From Byssochlamys sp. IMV 00236 (taxonomy: Eukaryota; Ascomycota; Eurotiomycetes; Eurotiales; Thermoascaceae): 64,000 nt of DNA. The notes under the pieces are model-generated. The model ran no database searches, was not told where the DNA came from, and saw only the letters and a list, made by a program, of their open reading frames with translations. Location: contig MSJH02000792.1 in NCBI GenBank assembly GCA_001931875.2, positions 274,734 to 338,733 on the forward strand. Reading direction: 5' to 3'. A program made the translations under genes and the position numbers. Below, in pieces: positions 45,233 to 58,201 of the stretch (its first letter is position 1; every line of letters begins with the position of its first letter).

Positions 45233-46915
45233 ATGGACACCACTACAAACATACCCTTTACCATGAACGAACTGACCATATCCCGCTTCCACTCGGCCCT
45301 CCTCGCCGGCTCAACAACCTGCGAAGCACTCACTTCATTCTATCTCTCCCAAATAGCTAAATACGACAAAACCCTCCGGTCCATAATCACCATCAATCCG
45401 CAAGCGCTGGAAGAAGCACGTCGCAAAGATGCGCGATTTGCCGCGACCAAAGCTTTTGCTACAGACCCTGACGATCCGGATGTGCAATTGAAATTGCACT
45501 TACCACCCCTCTTCTGCGTCCCTATCGTCCTCAAAGACACCTACGCCACAGCATCCATGCCTACAACAGCGGGCTCGATCTCTCTCCGCACCCTGCGCAC
45601 CAAGGAAGATGCATTTGTCGTCCAGCGTCTCCGCGCCGCAGGAGCGATTATCCTTGCGAAAGCGAATCTTCATGAATTCTCCCTTCAGGGCATCACGATC
45701 AGTTCTCTCGGCGGACAGACGCTGAATCCATATGATAGCACACGCACGCCCGGGGGCTCGTCGGGCGGTACGGCCGTCGCGCTTGCTGCGAATATGGCCC
45801 TGGTTGGATGTGGTGGTGACACGATGAATTCGCTACGTAGCCCCGCGTCGGCGTGTGGTGTGGTTGGGTTCAGGCCGTCGAGGGGCCAGATTTCGAAACG
45901 TGGGACGGTGCCAGTAACGATGGCGCAGGATGTGCTTGGTCCTATGGCGAGGACGGTGGAGGATGTGAGGGTTCTTTTTGAGGTTATGAGAGGGCAAGAT
46001 ATGGAGGATCAAGTCACGGTGGATGAGAGGAGGGAGAATGAAACTACATCTCCTCCTTCGGGCCCAGAGACGTCTAGTATCAATGCTCTCCGCGGACATG
46101 ATCATAAGATCAGGATCGGGGTCCTGGATAATTACTTCGATGACGACACCAATAAAGATGAAGAGATATCCATCGTGAACGAAACGATCCAATCTGCACT
46201 GGAGAAAAGCCATGATTTCGCAGACCTCATCCATCTCTCCGTTCCGGAATTCGATACACACACCCTCCTCTCAACGGTAGATGTGCAATCATACGAATTC
46301 CGCACCGCAATTGACTCCTTCTTACAATCAGATATCATAATCCCCGGGTCGACGCATCGATCCCTCGCTTCTATTGCTGCTAGTGGGGAGTTCATGCGCG
46401 AAGCGATGACGCCGCCGTTCTTCGAATCGTTGCAAACGGATGTATTCAACACTTCGAGTCCGGAGTACAAAGAGCGATTAGGGAGGATTGAGGCTCTGAA
46501 GCGGAAATTACAGGAGTGTTTTGAGAAGAATCGACTCGATGCATTAGTGTATCCGCATCAGAGAAGGTTGGTGGTGAGAGTTGGAGAGACAGTGCAGAGT
46601 GGTAGGAATGGGATTCTGGCTGCTTTGACGGGTACGCCCGCCATTTGTGTTCCTGGTACGTTTTGTTGTTCTTCTGTTTTGGAAATGTGATGGCTTGGAT
46701 CAAGGAAGAGGTTGGGAGGGAGGAGGGGGAAAGATAATAAGCTGACGACGACTCAAGCTGGTTTTAGTTCACCGACAGAAACAGCCCCTTTGGGGATCCC
46801 TATTGGTATTGAATTATTGGGTCGGCCGTGGAAGGACTTTGAGCTGCTCGATATTGCGGAAAGGTTCGAGGGCGTTCTGCAGGCGCGGAGGGAGCCCGTT
46901 CTTGAGACAGTTTGA
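45233..46915 (+). CDS. amidase signature family hydrolase
   Basis: Model: join(45233..46655,46758..46915), 526 aa. The amidase signature family hydrolyses amide bonds with a Ser-cisSer-Lys triad. The triad Lys is in VPIVLKDTYATASMPTTAG, the cis-Ser in RTPGGSSGGTAVALAANMAL, and the nucleophile in GGDTMNSLRSPASACGVVGF. The glycine before the nucleophile in many bacterial members (GGSIR) is replaced by Asn here; I recall this form in a fungal subfamily similar to GatA. The final exon supplies AGFSSPTETAPLGIPIGIEL and the C-terminal helix. The intron is 102 nt and leaves ICVP joined to AGFSSP. The substrate is unknown. No signal peptide is visible, so it is probably cytosolic. Confidence 0.9.
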
Positions 46916-47392
46916 GGCGGGGTAGGTAGGTATACAGACATGATAACTGCTCATTGCGATAGAATGGACAAGGATTGTTGTGAACACAGAGGGAGATAGT
47001 ATGTGTTGTGATATATTCCAGATGATCAATGACGTTTTGATAATTATGGACAGTCTATCTAGACTCTAGTAAAGCTTCTATTCATCAAGAACAGGAGAGG
47101 TCTAATTGACGACCGCTGCTGCAGGAAGAAGTAAGGTAGAAATAACTCGACGCTAATGCCTCCCCGAAATGCGTGGGAAAAGAGACCGTTTTTATGAAAT
47201 AGAGAAAGGGCGCAACCGTCCTTCTCGACTTGACGAGACTAGCACATCTCGAAGACATTGCTCCTATCAAGCCGCCTGATCTATGATTCACTGATTTATT
47301 CTAGTGAGGTGCATAGAATCGCGTGGGCGGGGCCTCTGCTTCGACCCCATGCCCTACTGGTGAGATCTTCACTCGGCGACGGAATGTCGAGA
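46916..47392. other. convergent intergenic, amidase / sideroflexin
   Basis: Contains the 3' UTRs of both genes; nothing else is seen. Confidence 0.5.
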
Positions 47393-48712
47393 TTACATTC
47401 CACGGTTGAATTCAACCTTGCCATCTTGACCGCCCCGGCCCCAGAACTCCGGCTCCAAGCTATCAGCACTCACCGCTTGGCGCTGTGGGAATGCTCCGAG
47501 GGCCAGCGGAAGGGCGAAGAGAGAAGTGGTCAGGATCAGGCCGAGGTTGACGGGCAGAACCAGACGGGGTCGAGACTTGAGCCAGTCCATCTTCTCAAGC
47601 TTCACAAGAATCAAAGGTGGAATCACCATGATGGGAGTCGCGTTCAGCACACGGCTAATAGCAGTCTCACCGACCGCCAACGTAGCGGCCTTCTTGCTCT
47701 TCCCGAGACTCTGCAACCCTTCGCCGGTGATCTCACGTTTCTTCTTCTCCTCCTCAGAGAGAACAGGATAGACGTCAATTCCTCGTCGGATTTCCTCACC
47801 CCGCATCAAGAAGACGTTGAGAGCACTGGCGCTGGAGACGGCGGCAAACGGCACCAAACGGCTCAGGATCAACTTCGTGTTGGGGGAAACGCTTTTCAAT
47901 CGGGGAACAAGTGCGTTCAGACCAAGTGCCACCGAGCAGGATGCGGAGACAGCCATGCAGTAGGACTTGGCCATCTGGGAGACGGAGAGCGGCGTGGATT
48001 TGTTGGCATTGGAGCTGTTGATGGCCACGTTGAGCGACTGGTTGGCAATCTGCCACAGGAGCGTGCCAGTAGTCTAGCTGCTAATCAGAAACCAATCCTT
48101 CCCATGATCATCTCTATCTGTCTGCCAGTCATACCTTCAGCCCAGGCGTGAGCATTCCCGCGGTGACAACCAAATTGGACAAGACGAAGCAGGACATGCG
48201 GAAGGGAAGGAAAACAGGTTCGCTGGTATCTGCGTCAATACATCAGTACAGTCCATCCAAATGAGAAGAGATATCAGCCGGTCTCACCAGGATGAAGTGT
48301 CGAATCCAGCACCTTCTTGGCCTGCCACAACTCCGGGGTCATTGATGGAATCTCGCCCTGCTTGTAGGAGGTCACCAGCTTCTTCGCCTGCTCCAGACCG
48401 GATGAGGATACGAAAAGCATCCTGCGCAAAGCATCATTAGCATCTGCAGTAACAATTGACCGTGTTTGCAATCAGAGAGAAGCCCTGCCGTGTCAGAGCA
48501 GACTCAGCTGCACCATCCTCAAGAGGAACTGGACCAGCCCAGCCCCTCATCGTCTCTTCTGCGCGACTCCCCTACCCAATACCAAATTGAATGTTCAATC
48601 CAACTCACCGAGGATCCGAAATATCGGCGGCCTGCCTCACGCGACCCCAGTAGGTACTGAGATCATACTGGGATGCGGGGAGCTCCCGATTGCCGGGGAG
48701 CGAAGAGGACAT
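47393..48712 (-). CDS. sideroflexin (mitochondrial serine/amino acid carrier)
   Basis: Model: complement(join(47393..48073,48135..48229,48288..48421,48609..48712)), 337 aa. Sideroflexins are inner mitochondrial membrane carriers; human SFXN1 moves serine for one-carbon metabolism. The first exon gives MSSSLPGNRELPASQYDLSTYWGRVRQAADISDPR, the second MLFVSSSGLEQAKKLVTSYK and the LHPG motif, the third DTSEPVFLPFRMSCFVLSNL. The main exon carries the hydrophobic helices, with TTGTLLWQIANQSLN, AKSYCMAVSASCSVALGLNA, VPFAAVSSASALNVFLMRG, ETAISRVLNATPIMVIPPLI and LGLILTTSLFALPLALGAFP. All four exons join in phase. The C-terminal end (DGKVEFNRGM) fits the family. Confidence 0.92.
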
Positions 48713-49640
48713 GTTCCAGGAGAACGCAGTCTGAAACCCACAGGAGACGAGAGAGTCGAGTTGGCAACTGATCCCGCAAGGCTGATTGTGGGAATCGAAT
48801 CACTCTTCCAGACTGGTTACTGGGACAAAAGAGTCATCCACACGCTGACAAAAAAAATTGCCCGTCGCTATCGGAGGCGGTGAAGGGGATTGCTGATAAG
48901 CCGGTTTGGGACTAGCGCTCTCTCCCCAGATCTATCGGACATCCGAATAATGCGCGCACCCGATTGGCCGGTGACCGAGCTCAATCTTTCATGAGTCAGT
49001 GTTGGCGAGTCCGAGTCGTCATGAAGATAACTATCTGATCTAGGGTCGATGGAGGCTTGGCGGCCATCACTGCTGCTCACCGGATGGACCCTTTGTTTGC
49101 GCGATGGGGTGGACACGAAGATCGTCGGGGGAAGCAGGACAGATTGATTAATTGATTGATGGATGGATGGATGGATGGATGAATGAATGGATCAGATATG
49201 GTTGCTTTGTATCGACGATGATCTATGTCTATCAAGAACGCCTGAGGCCGCCTCTAGCATCCCGGGAACCGTCCAGCTGGAATAAGACGGGGAGGATCTC
49301 CTGCACGTGACCGCCACCAGCTCTGCAGAAATCGCCGAGAGACTCCGCCGCCGTTGCTCTCCGCGCTGTCCAGCCAATCAGATGCCCGGCACACGCCGTC
49401 CCTGGGGCTTTCTCGGCGCCGGCGCTGCACCTTGCCGGATGCGGGCATGAGGGGAAAAGCTTCCCATCCCAGACGAAATACACCTTAGTTACCCGGTCTG
49501 ACGGGTCCGGTACTTCGCTTGCAATTTACTGCATACTCCTAAAAAGCAATCATCCCACCATCTCCTGGTCTTCGTATCGCAGCTGTCTGTCGCACAGGCA
49601 TATCGCGCTATAACAATTGCCCGATGAGCGATGCTCGTCG
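48713..49640. promoter_or_regulatory. divergent promoter region, sideroflexin / methyltransferase
   Basis: About 930 nt between divergent starts, with a tetranucleotide repeat (listed separately). No gene is supported. Confidence 0.5.
49143..49190. repeat. GATT/GGAT tetranucleotide microsatellite
   Basis: A run of ATTGATT units passes into five GGAT units and then GAAT units over about 48 nt. It may vary in length between strains. Confidence 0.85.
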
Positions 49641-51354
49641 ATGGGCAGACGATCGTCGATGGCTGAACACACGGGCCCGGACCCAGGCGATGATCCGTTC
49701 TACCAGACGATAGAGGTCGATACGCAGGTCCGTAACCACGCGTTGATGCTGTTCACTCCCCTTCATACGAGGCAAAGAAATAATGGGTCTCTCCCTTTTC
49801 CTTTTTTAGGTAACGGGTACCGATAGCACATACGAGGATGAACTGTAATGAGATTCTATCCCGATGATCAGCAGCAGCAGCAGCAGAACAGTAGAAAGCT
49901 AACAGTTGCTCAGATCAAGTTGTACGAAATCCGTCACCTCCATTCGAGACTACCGGCAAGAGCATGGCAGACGCTACCACTCATACCACGACGGCAGTGA
50001 GTCTCCTTGATGACCATATGGGTCAACGGTATCTAATTGCAACGAAAGGGTATCTTCTGCCTAATGATGAGGCCGAAGCGCAGCGATTAGACATGATGCA
50101 CGAGATGATGTTGTTGATGATGGGCCAGCGGCTCTTTCTCGCGCCTATCGCGGATAACCCCCAACAAGTTTTGGATCTAGGGACGGGGACGGGTATTTGG
50201 GCACTTGATTTTGGTGAGTCGCGGATCGTATCAGTCAAAAGAAGGGAATGCTGACCCCAATTGCACTATCTAGCCGACCGGTATCCGAATGCAGAAGTAC
50301 ATCTCTCCTTCGAAGATCTATGGACGAATTGGCGTAGCATGCTGAACGATTTTATTTTCTAGGTCACTGGTACCGATCTCAGTCCAATCCAACCGTCATA
50401 GTAAGTAGCCTCAGTTTCCAGGATCTCTCGACAGCCTGGTTGGATCCTTCCACTATAATGTCTGCTTTTTGGGAGTGTGAGCGCGCTCGATCAATCTTAG
50501 CCTTCGTGGCGACTTCTCACCAGCATACTTCCCATCCCCATATATAGTCGCTAATAAGATGGACATAATCAGTAGCGGCCCTCCAAACGTTCACTTCATC
50601 GTGGATGATATGGAAGATGAATGGGCTTTCCCCGAGCAGCAGAAATTCGACTTTATCCATGCTCGTTTCCTCGCGCTGGGTATCAAAGACTTTCCCAAGC
50701 TTCTCACAGAGTGCTTTAAGTAAGAACTCCGGATCACCTCCCAAAGAAAACTAAATTACTAACGTACCTAGCAATACGATCCCGGGCGGATGGGTCGAAT
50801 TCCAAGATTGGGACCTGAACATGTATTCACAGGACGGTTCGACCACGGGAACATCAATCGAACAATACTACAATATCGGCATCAGAGCTTATGAGAAAAC
50901 AGGGCACGTCGTGAGCCCTGGCCCGCACCTGGAGCAATGGTTCCACGAGGCAGGATTTACCGAAATTCACGTCCAGAAGTACCTGCTCCCCATGGGACCA
51001 TGGCCCAAGGAAGAACACCTAGTCAGTCATCACAATATATATCCCTTATCTCCCTCGACCCATATCTGACCCCGAAGTCCAGAAATCCCTAGGAATGTGG
51101 AACCTATTACAAGCCTCGACTGGTTTCGAGGCTAGCGCCCTCGCAGTATTGACGAGATACGAAAACTGGACCCCCGCTGACGTCGTCCATCTGGCAGAAA
51201 AAGCAAAGTTAGATGCTAGAGACCGGAACATACATGCTTTATTTGATTTGTACGTCACACACACACAACCCTCCCACTTAATATTTTCAATCCATTCAAT
51301 TAACCAGATCCACCTACCACCAGCTACGTTGTATATGGGAGAAGGCCATTATGA
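49641..51354 (+). CDS. LaeA-like class I SAM-dependent methyltransferase
   Basis: Model: join(49641..49727,49810..49844,49914..49996,50049..50213,50274..50296,50363..50400,50576..50719,50772..51021,51083..51249,51324..51354), 340 aa in ten exons, the usual length for this family. A start at the later ATG of 49964 would miss conserved sequence: splicing the upstream exons gives SIRDYRQEHGRRYHSYHDGR, then YLLPNDEAEAQRLDMMHEMM, the standard entry of LaeA-like enzymes. The SAM motif is VLDLGTGTGIWALDFADRYP, followed by EVTGTDLSPIQPSYGPPNVH, DFIHARFLALGIKDFPKLL and IPGGWVEFQDWD. It ends HALFDFYVVYGRRPL. Exon 5 is only 23 nt and one donor is GTCAGT. LaeA relatives methylate unknown targets and some regulate secondary metabolism. 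No PKS or NRPS gene is nearby. The in-frame ATG at 49659 is an alternative start. Confidence 0.82.
49869..49886 (+). repeat. CAG trinucleotide run inside intron 2 of the methyltransferase
   Basis: Six CAG units lie in the 69-nt intron, before its GCTAAC branch site. Each CAG could be read as an acceptor, but only the CTCAG at 49911-49913 keeps the frame. Confidence 0.75.
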
Positions 51355-52499
<1,145 letters not shown>

Positions 52500-55030
52500 T
52501 CATCGATATCGGAAAGACTTATGTGCCAGGGGTGACGTCGGCGCATGGGCCGTCCCAGCTAACGGGTCTCGCAGTCGGCCTCCCCTCATGGGGGTTTGTG
52601 AGCAGTAGACACAGATGTACACAGGAGGCAGGTTTGCTCGCTCCAAGCCCACACATTTAGTGTGCAGCCAGTGATTGCAGGACTCGCTGGAATAAGTTAG
52701 CCTATGCACTAGATTTTATGGGTGTCCTTCGCAGGGCGTACCATTGGATCATGAGATGTCCACCGTTGTCCATCGAGTTACATATACATCTGGTGCTATT
52801 GCTGGGATTGCTTTGCCTGTCGGTGCTTGGCGTCGCAATATCGGGGTCGGTGACGGTCGTCGGCGAGTTACCTGAATCGGCAATGTTGAGATCCAGTCGT
52901 GCTCCGAAATGGGGAGGAGACGAACGGAGATGTGCAATGGTATTGGATGTCCGTGTGAGGCCAGAAGGGTATCCGACGACAGAATTCCTTGATCTATTTC
53001 TTCCTTTGAGGACTTGCCTCAGTGCGTGCTGTGCATCTCCGTCATCTTCATTCTGGTCTGGAAGGCTGTCCGACGTGGCAGATGTACCACGAGAGAAATC
53101 AGCATTGACAGGCATCGACAATCTTCGTGGTGTTTGAGCAGCCCAATCCTCCAACGACGGTCGTGGAGCTCGCCTTAAACCCCTAGAAGAATTGGCCCAA
53201 GGCGACTGCCGTCCGGAATGCGAGACTGTCGCACTAGAATATGATGATCCCTTTGAATGAGGTCTTGAAGTAGAACTAGCCCGGCTGAGTTTCGACTTCG
53301 AATCCGAGAATAGACTGTGGCTGATGGGGTATTCAGCGGACTCGCATTCGCTCTCTGTGGCAGAGCCGTCAAGGTCCATTCCGCTCAGAGGATCGGTTAG
53401 ACCCGTTGAGGATTCATCAACCACCTGCATCTCAGTCTTTGCCCTCCCATCCTTCCCAATCTTCAGGACAAGCGACTGGGAGCGAGTTGGAAGGGTGGCG
53501 GAGTTAGCACGAGGCAGACTTTGGCGCAGGGACTTGACTGGTGAGGTGCGTCCTTTTGATGGCGTCTTTCGAATCCCGGTGGTCGATGCCAACACTCCTG
53601 ACGACATCTGGTTCTGTTGCCTGTTATGGCTTGAGACTGCGGTGTGGGTTAAGCTCCTGGTCAGTCCCGGTCGGACACCCCTAGGTGTCCAGTCATCGTC
53701 CTCCTCATCTGAGAACGATCCAGGCATCCGCAGGCTTCTAGAGCGATGCAGTTCTTCCCTCTTGGATTCTTCAGTCTGGTGGTGATAAGGCTGGCGTTGC
53801 GATTCCCGTTGTACAGATCTCGGATCCACCCTAGTTTGTAGATGTCCAAAACGTCGAGCCGGGGAGCTCAGAAACATGGCAGGGTCTTCGGCTTTGGTAA
53901 CGGGAACACGGGGAGATGTGGAAAACGGTGCTGGGAACAATGCTGCGTCTGCGGTAGTCGTCCCTCTGAGGCCAAAGCTGGTGTCTCCGAACTCAGGCAG
54001 GTCGAGTGAGCCTTGGATCGTGGGTAACTGAGGAATTTGCTGATCGTGTGAGACTGTATTGCTTGGACCGAATGCTGCCCCCGTAGTAGGACCGAATATG
54101 TCATTGCTACTCCCCGGCAATCCGATGCTTTCTCCCTGGTTTTCAGACTCTTGGTCCCAGAAGAGTTTGTGCTGAGGAAAGAAGGGAGAAGCCGACTGGT
54201 CGATCGAGGCAAATTGAAACAGGTCAGGAGAACCCTGGATATTCGAGAATAGTTGAGGGGACGCTCCGATCAGCCGACTGGGTGTCTCTAGATGACTACC
54301 TCCCATGCTGACAGTAGAGAGCTTTCTTGAACTGTTCTGAAAGGCCTGGGCCGTCCCATTATTGTCATACTCCGTACCCTTCCTCCTCGAAGTACTGGTT
54401 GGCGGCGGCGTCTGCATCGAAGCGGCGGACTTCGCCGACTCGACAGTCCCGGGACCCTCCTCGTTACCCCATATGTCCGGCTTTGAAGAAAGACGCAGTC
54501 TTCGTGCAGTTCCTGTGCCTTCTGACGCCCTCGCTCTCTCCGAACCTGGAGCTATGTGTTCGCTAGTCGACCCAAAATCCCGATTCGTATCTCGCTCAGA
54601 GAATCCGCTCTGAGCCTTCAATTGGTTCGAAGGTGTGCTCAATCCAAATCTCTGGGGTGTCTTGAATAGTTCCGGGCTCGAGGCATACGGGTCGGATGTG
54701 TCCCAGGTCACACGAGGATCGTAGAAACTGGACTCGAGTTTGGGCGTTTGGAAGGCAGAATCACCGAAGCTGGTGAACCTGGGTGTCCGCGTCGGTGTCT
54801 GAGGTTCACCATTCGGATAGTTGAAGCTGAACATATTTGCAAGCTTCGTTAGTATCATCTTGCAGAGGTAAAACAAGGAGTGAGGAGGTAGGAGAATGGA
54901 AAGACTGGCCAGGAGGATGGCGACAGTTCAGACTGTCCCCGCCAGGTCAAAGAAGGGACAGGACAAAGGGCCTGCGGAGTCAAGCACTTAGATACCGAAC
55001 ATACCTGTGAACCGGACGATCCCAATTCAT
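52500..55030 (-). CDS. PHD-finger nuclear protein
   Basis: Model: complement(join(52500..52686,52742..54826,55005..55030)), 765 aa. Most of the protein is Ser/Thr/Pro-rich and disordered, with many TP motifs near the start ([20 protein letters not shown]), which suggests regulation by proline-directed kinases. The C-terminal PHD finger is built across the last intron: [18 protein letters not shown], then [20 protein letters not shown] and PVYICVYC, giving the Cys4-His-Cys3 ligands. PHD fingers of this form often read histone H3 methylation (family knowledge). A 26-nt first exon, MNWDRPVH, is proposed: it has a GTATGT donor, the intron has a TACTAAC branch, and TTCAG gives an in-phase join to SFNYPNG. 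If that exon is wrong, the start would be the ATG at 54834. Confidence 0.78.
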
Positions 55031-58000
55031 ATCAGCGAAAGAGTTCTCCCAGCAACCACGCAAGTCGAGCTGCCAAGCAGAAGAGACACAGTGCCGTGGA
55101 GACGCTTCCGACGTCAGGAATGTTCGATGGCGAGTGATATGTACCTGGTGCGGGAGAGAAGCAATGGCCACGAGGCCAAGCAGGCAACAGGGCCGGTCGA
55201 CAACCCAAGCAGGCAATTCAGCAGCCCGTCGACCTAGTGCATGTCCTTTTTTTTTGACTTCTGCTTGAGGACACAGGGGGGATGGAGGCTCAAAGGATAG
55301 GATGGAAGAGCAGAGCGGCCCCTGCCCAGGGAGGAAGAACAGTCGATGGAGGTGCTGCCTGCCTAGTGGTTTAAACTTGCGGAGATGCTGATGCTCAGAT
55401 GATCATAGGTAGTCTAGTGTTACTGCAGCGAAGGGAACAAATAAAGGCAGAATGATAATATGTTGGTCGTTGGTCGTCTTGCGTCCAGTGTTTTTCTTTT
55501 TCTCTGTTTGTAACAACAATTTTCCTCTTCTTTTTTTTGCTCTCCGCAGATCCACCGCCTTGACTCTTCTGAGGTCTAGGATGGTATGGTTTGGTATAAT
55601 TGATCGGTGCTGTCTTGTCACACCCAGCCCAGGTTCCTCCACTGACCACTGAGCCCACTTGAACAAGACTGCGCGACACCAGCTGGTCTTTTCCGCAATT
55701 GGCACACAATGTGCGATTGCGGGCTGTCTACGAGGGATCGAGCCCGACGGCGGAAACGATGCGTTAAGGTGAGCCACTCGAGGAATGATGCTGTGTGGGC
55801 TGAGTTAGTCAACTACTAACTAATTCTAATAATTATTATTCTGTTATTAAGTAACTAGATCCAGCTCCCCCGCTCTCGCCCGAATGGTGCGACCTTCAGT
55901 TAAAGGGAAGCTAGCTAACCGCCGACCCGGACAGCAAAAAAATGAGGGATGGAACTATCTATGTGATGTGTGATAGTTGATAATAACTGGCTTCGATGGC
56001 TCGGGATTCTTCTCCTAGCAGCTCCAACAGTCTTCCGCCAGAATGATGGAGTGCTCTGCTACTTTGCTGCCGGGCATCCAGGAGAGCTGCTCAGCTAGTT
56101 CGGCCCGTCTTAATTATATCCTGATGCTTACCCATGGATCCAGCTCCGAACAGGTACGGCCCCAAGCTCTCTTGGTTTGACTACCCGCCCTGCGCCGCCG
56201 CAATTTCCGTGGATCCTCGTTCCGAACTGAGCCAGGCTGAGATCAAATTGGAAGCTCCTGCATTGGCTCTCACTGCCAAGGCACATAGACTGCCTGTGGC
56301 TGGCTCGACCGCCCGGGAAATGGCCCAACCGTGAGCAGGGACGGCTATCAAGGAGGACATGAGGCTGCAACAGTGATCTTGAGTATCATGTCTCTTCCTG
56401 GTCGCAAAAGAAGGCCGCAGAGCCGATCTTCCCAGGATGAGAACAGTTCCCCCGCAGGTCTAACTCCCTCTCGAGTCTCGACCCGCTTCATCATCGTACA
56501 GTAGATATCTTTTGGTGTTTCACGGCGCCGACTTCTCAAAACATGCGGATCTGCTGAAAATCCGGTGCTCAGATTGCTGTGGGGAGCCCCATCGTTGAAG
56601 GAGTAACAGCGGCCTCCAATTGGTGCCCGTATCTACTGGCAGAAAAAAAGATCTTCGAACGATGTTAGGATACAGTCCTGCGTCACTGTCACTAGGTCGT
56701 AACCCCTCGAGGGGTTTAAAGTATGCTTTCCAGACAGATCTGAAGACTGACAGGGTCTCTGATCGAAGACGAGACCGCCGTTGTTCGCCGGGGACGACTT
56801 CTCCGGTACCGCCGGCTTTGCTCTCCGCGCATACCAAAGATATTTCGTACATGGGATAATCGTGCAATACTCAATCAAGCTACGGGCCTGGATTTCAAGG
56901 CTAATTAGAGCCTTTGGCGAACATTCCCCCCCTGACATGCGCAACAGCTCATTCTGGAGGCATCAATATTGCTTGAGCATTATGACGCCAGATCACACCG
57001 AATCGCAAATGGGCCCAAGGACCCGAGGAGGTCAATAGTGCCGCCAGTTCTCGATCGTCGATCTGTTCCATTGCAGGTTCAGCAAGGGGATGGAGATGAC
57101 CTGGACACTATTTCTTTTCCACTCCTTTGGGCCATAACTCCTGGCGTGATCCTGGACTCCGGTTCTCCCTCAGCTCGTCAAAGGTAGCAAGGCCAGCCGA
57201 TAAGAAAGGGGCACTGATCAAGCTTTCGCAAGCATCATCCAGCCTGTGTCCTCGTAACCCGATAAGGTTCATAGCACGAATTTCAGCGATCGAGAGAGTG
57301 AACAGCCCCACACCCCGCACTTGAGATCGTTCAGTTTTGGGAACATGCTGCGGAATATCAGACTGTTCGAATGTAAAATCAGAGCTCTATATGCTGCCCT
57401 GATTTCATGCTGCTGAGAGAGACCTGGACAGGAAAGAGTTCCCTGTCTGTCTGAGTCTCGGTTCCATGATCATCACGCATTATGAAGAAAGGGGTCGCTT
57501 GACGTGGCCCCACTGCTTCCAGCTGATAGCTGTGCCGTTGTCCCTCAACGTGCAATTGCACCGGCAGATGAGGCCGGTGGCGCCCGTCTTACTGATAGGC
57601 AGCGTCGGATTGTCCTATCAAGGTGGTTATATGGCCATCCTCCATATTTACTTCCTCTCTGATATGCAAGTAGCCCAGTCTAGATGACTGGCAGCTCCAG
57701 AAGCAGGCACATAGATCCATGATCGGTTGGACGAAGTTAAAATATCTGAGAGCCAGGCAAATATGCCCGAAGCCCTCTGCTCGTATGTCCATATTCACAA
57801 GAAGTAGAGAATGACTTGGGAGGCTGAGTCGCATTGGATTGGCTGGAAACGCCACAGAGACCTACAAAGCCACAGTCTGCTGTCCCACCAATCATGCCTG
57901 TCCCGGACGTTGGTCCCTTGGAGATGTCATCAAAGACGAGGACAGTGTCTGGAAACAAAGAAGCAGTATACTTGATTGTATTCTTTTTCTTCCTTTTTTT

Positions 58001-58201
58001 TGTTTATTGTTATTATTAGAATACCAGTTTCTCCATTCTACGGAGTATCCTCGTCTATACCACTCCTTCTACGCCTTAGTGGCGCGGTCAACAAACGCGA
58101 GCAGGACTCACGCGGCATTGCCAGCCCTCAAACGAGCACCGTCAATATAATATCTAAAATAGATTATCCTTCCAACTGGCTACTATTCACCAAGGAATTT
58201 A
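55031..58201. other. gene-poor interval upstream of the PHD and DUF2293 genes
   Basis: About 3.2 kb between divergent genes. It includes a T-rich stretch at 55490-55540 and an AT-rich TTAGT/ATTATTATT patch near 55810-55855. The short frames at 56128-57500 have no domain similarity. No tRNA or transposase fragment was seen. Confidence 0.45.

Noticed and set aside
45781..45860. Inactivated amidase, because the motif reads MNSLR where many have GGSIR
   Set aside because: The nucleophile Ser and following Arg are kept, and this form is known to me from a fungal subfamily.
47258..48151. Plus-strand frame of 297 codons
   Set aside because: It lies antisense to the sideroflexin exons, which match their family in every exon; the plus frame has no domain.
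49641..51354. Secondary-metabolite gene cluster around the LaeA-like and AtaL-like genes
   Set aside because: No polyketide synthase, peptide synthetase, terpene synthase, P450 or cluster transporter is present in the window; neighbours are housekeeping genes.
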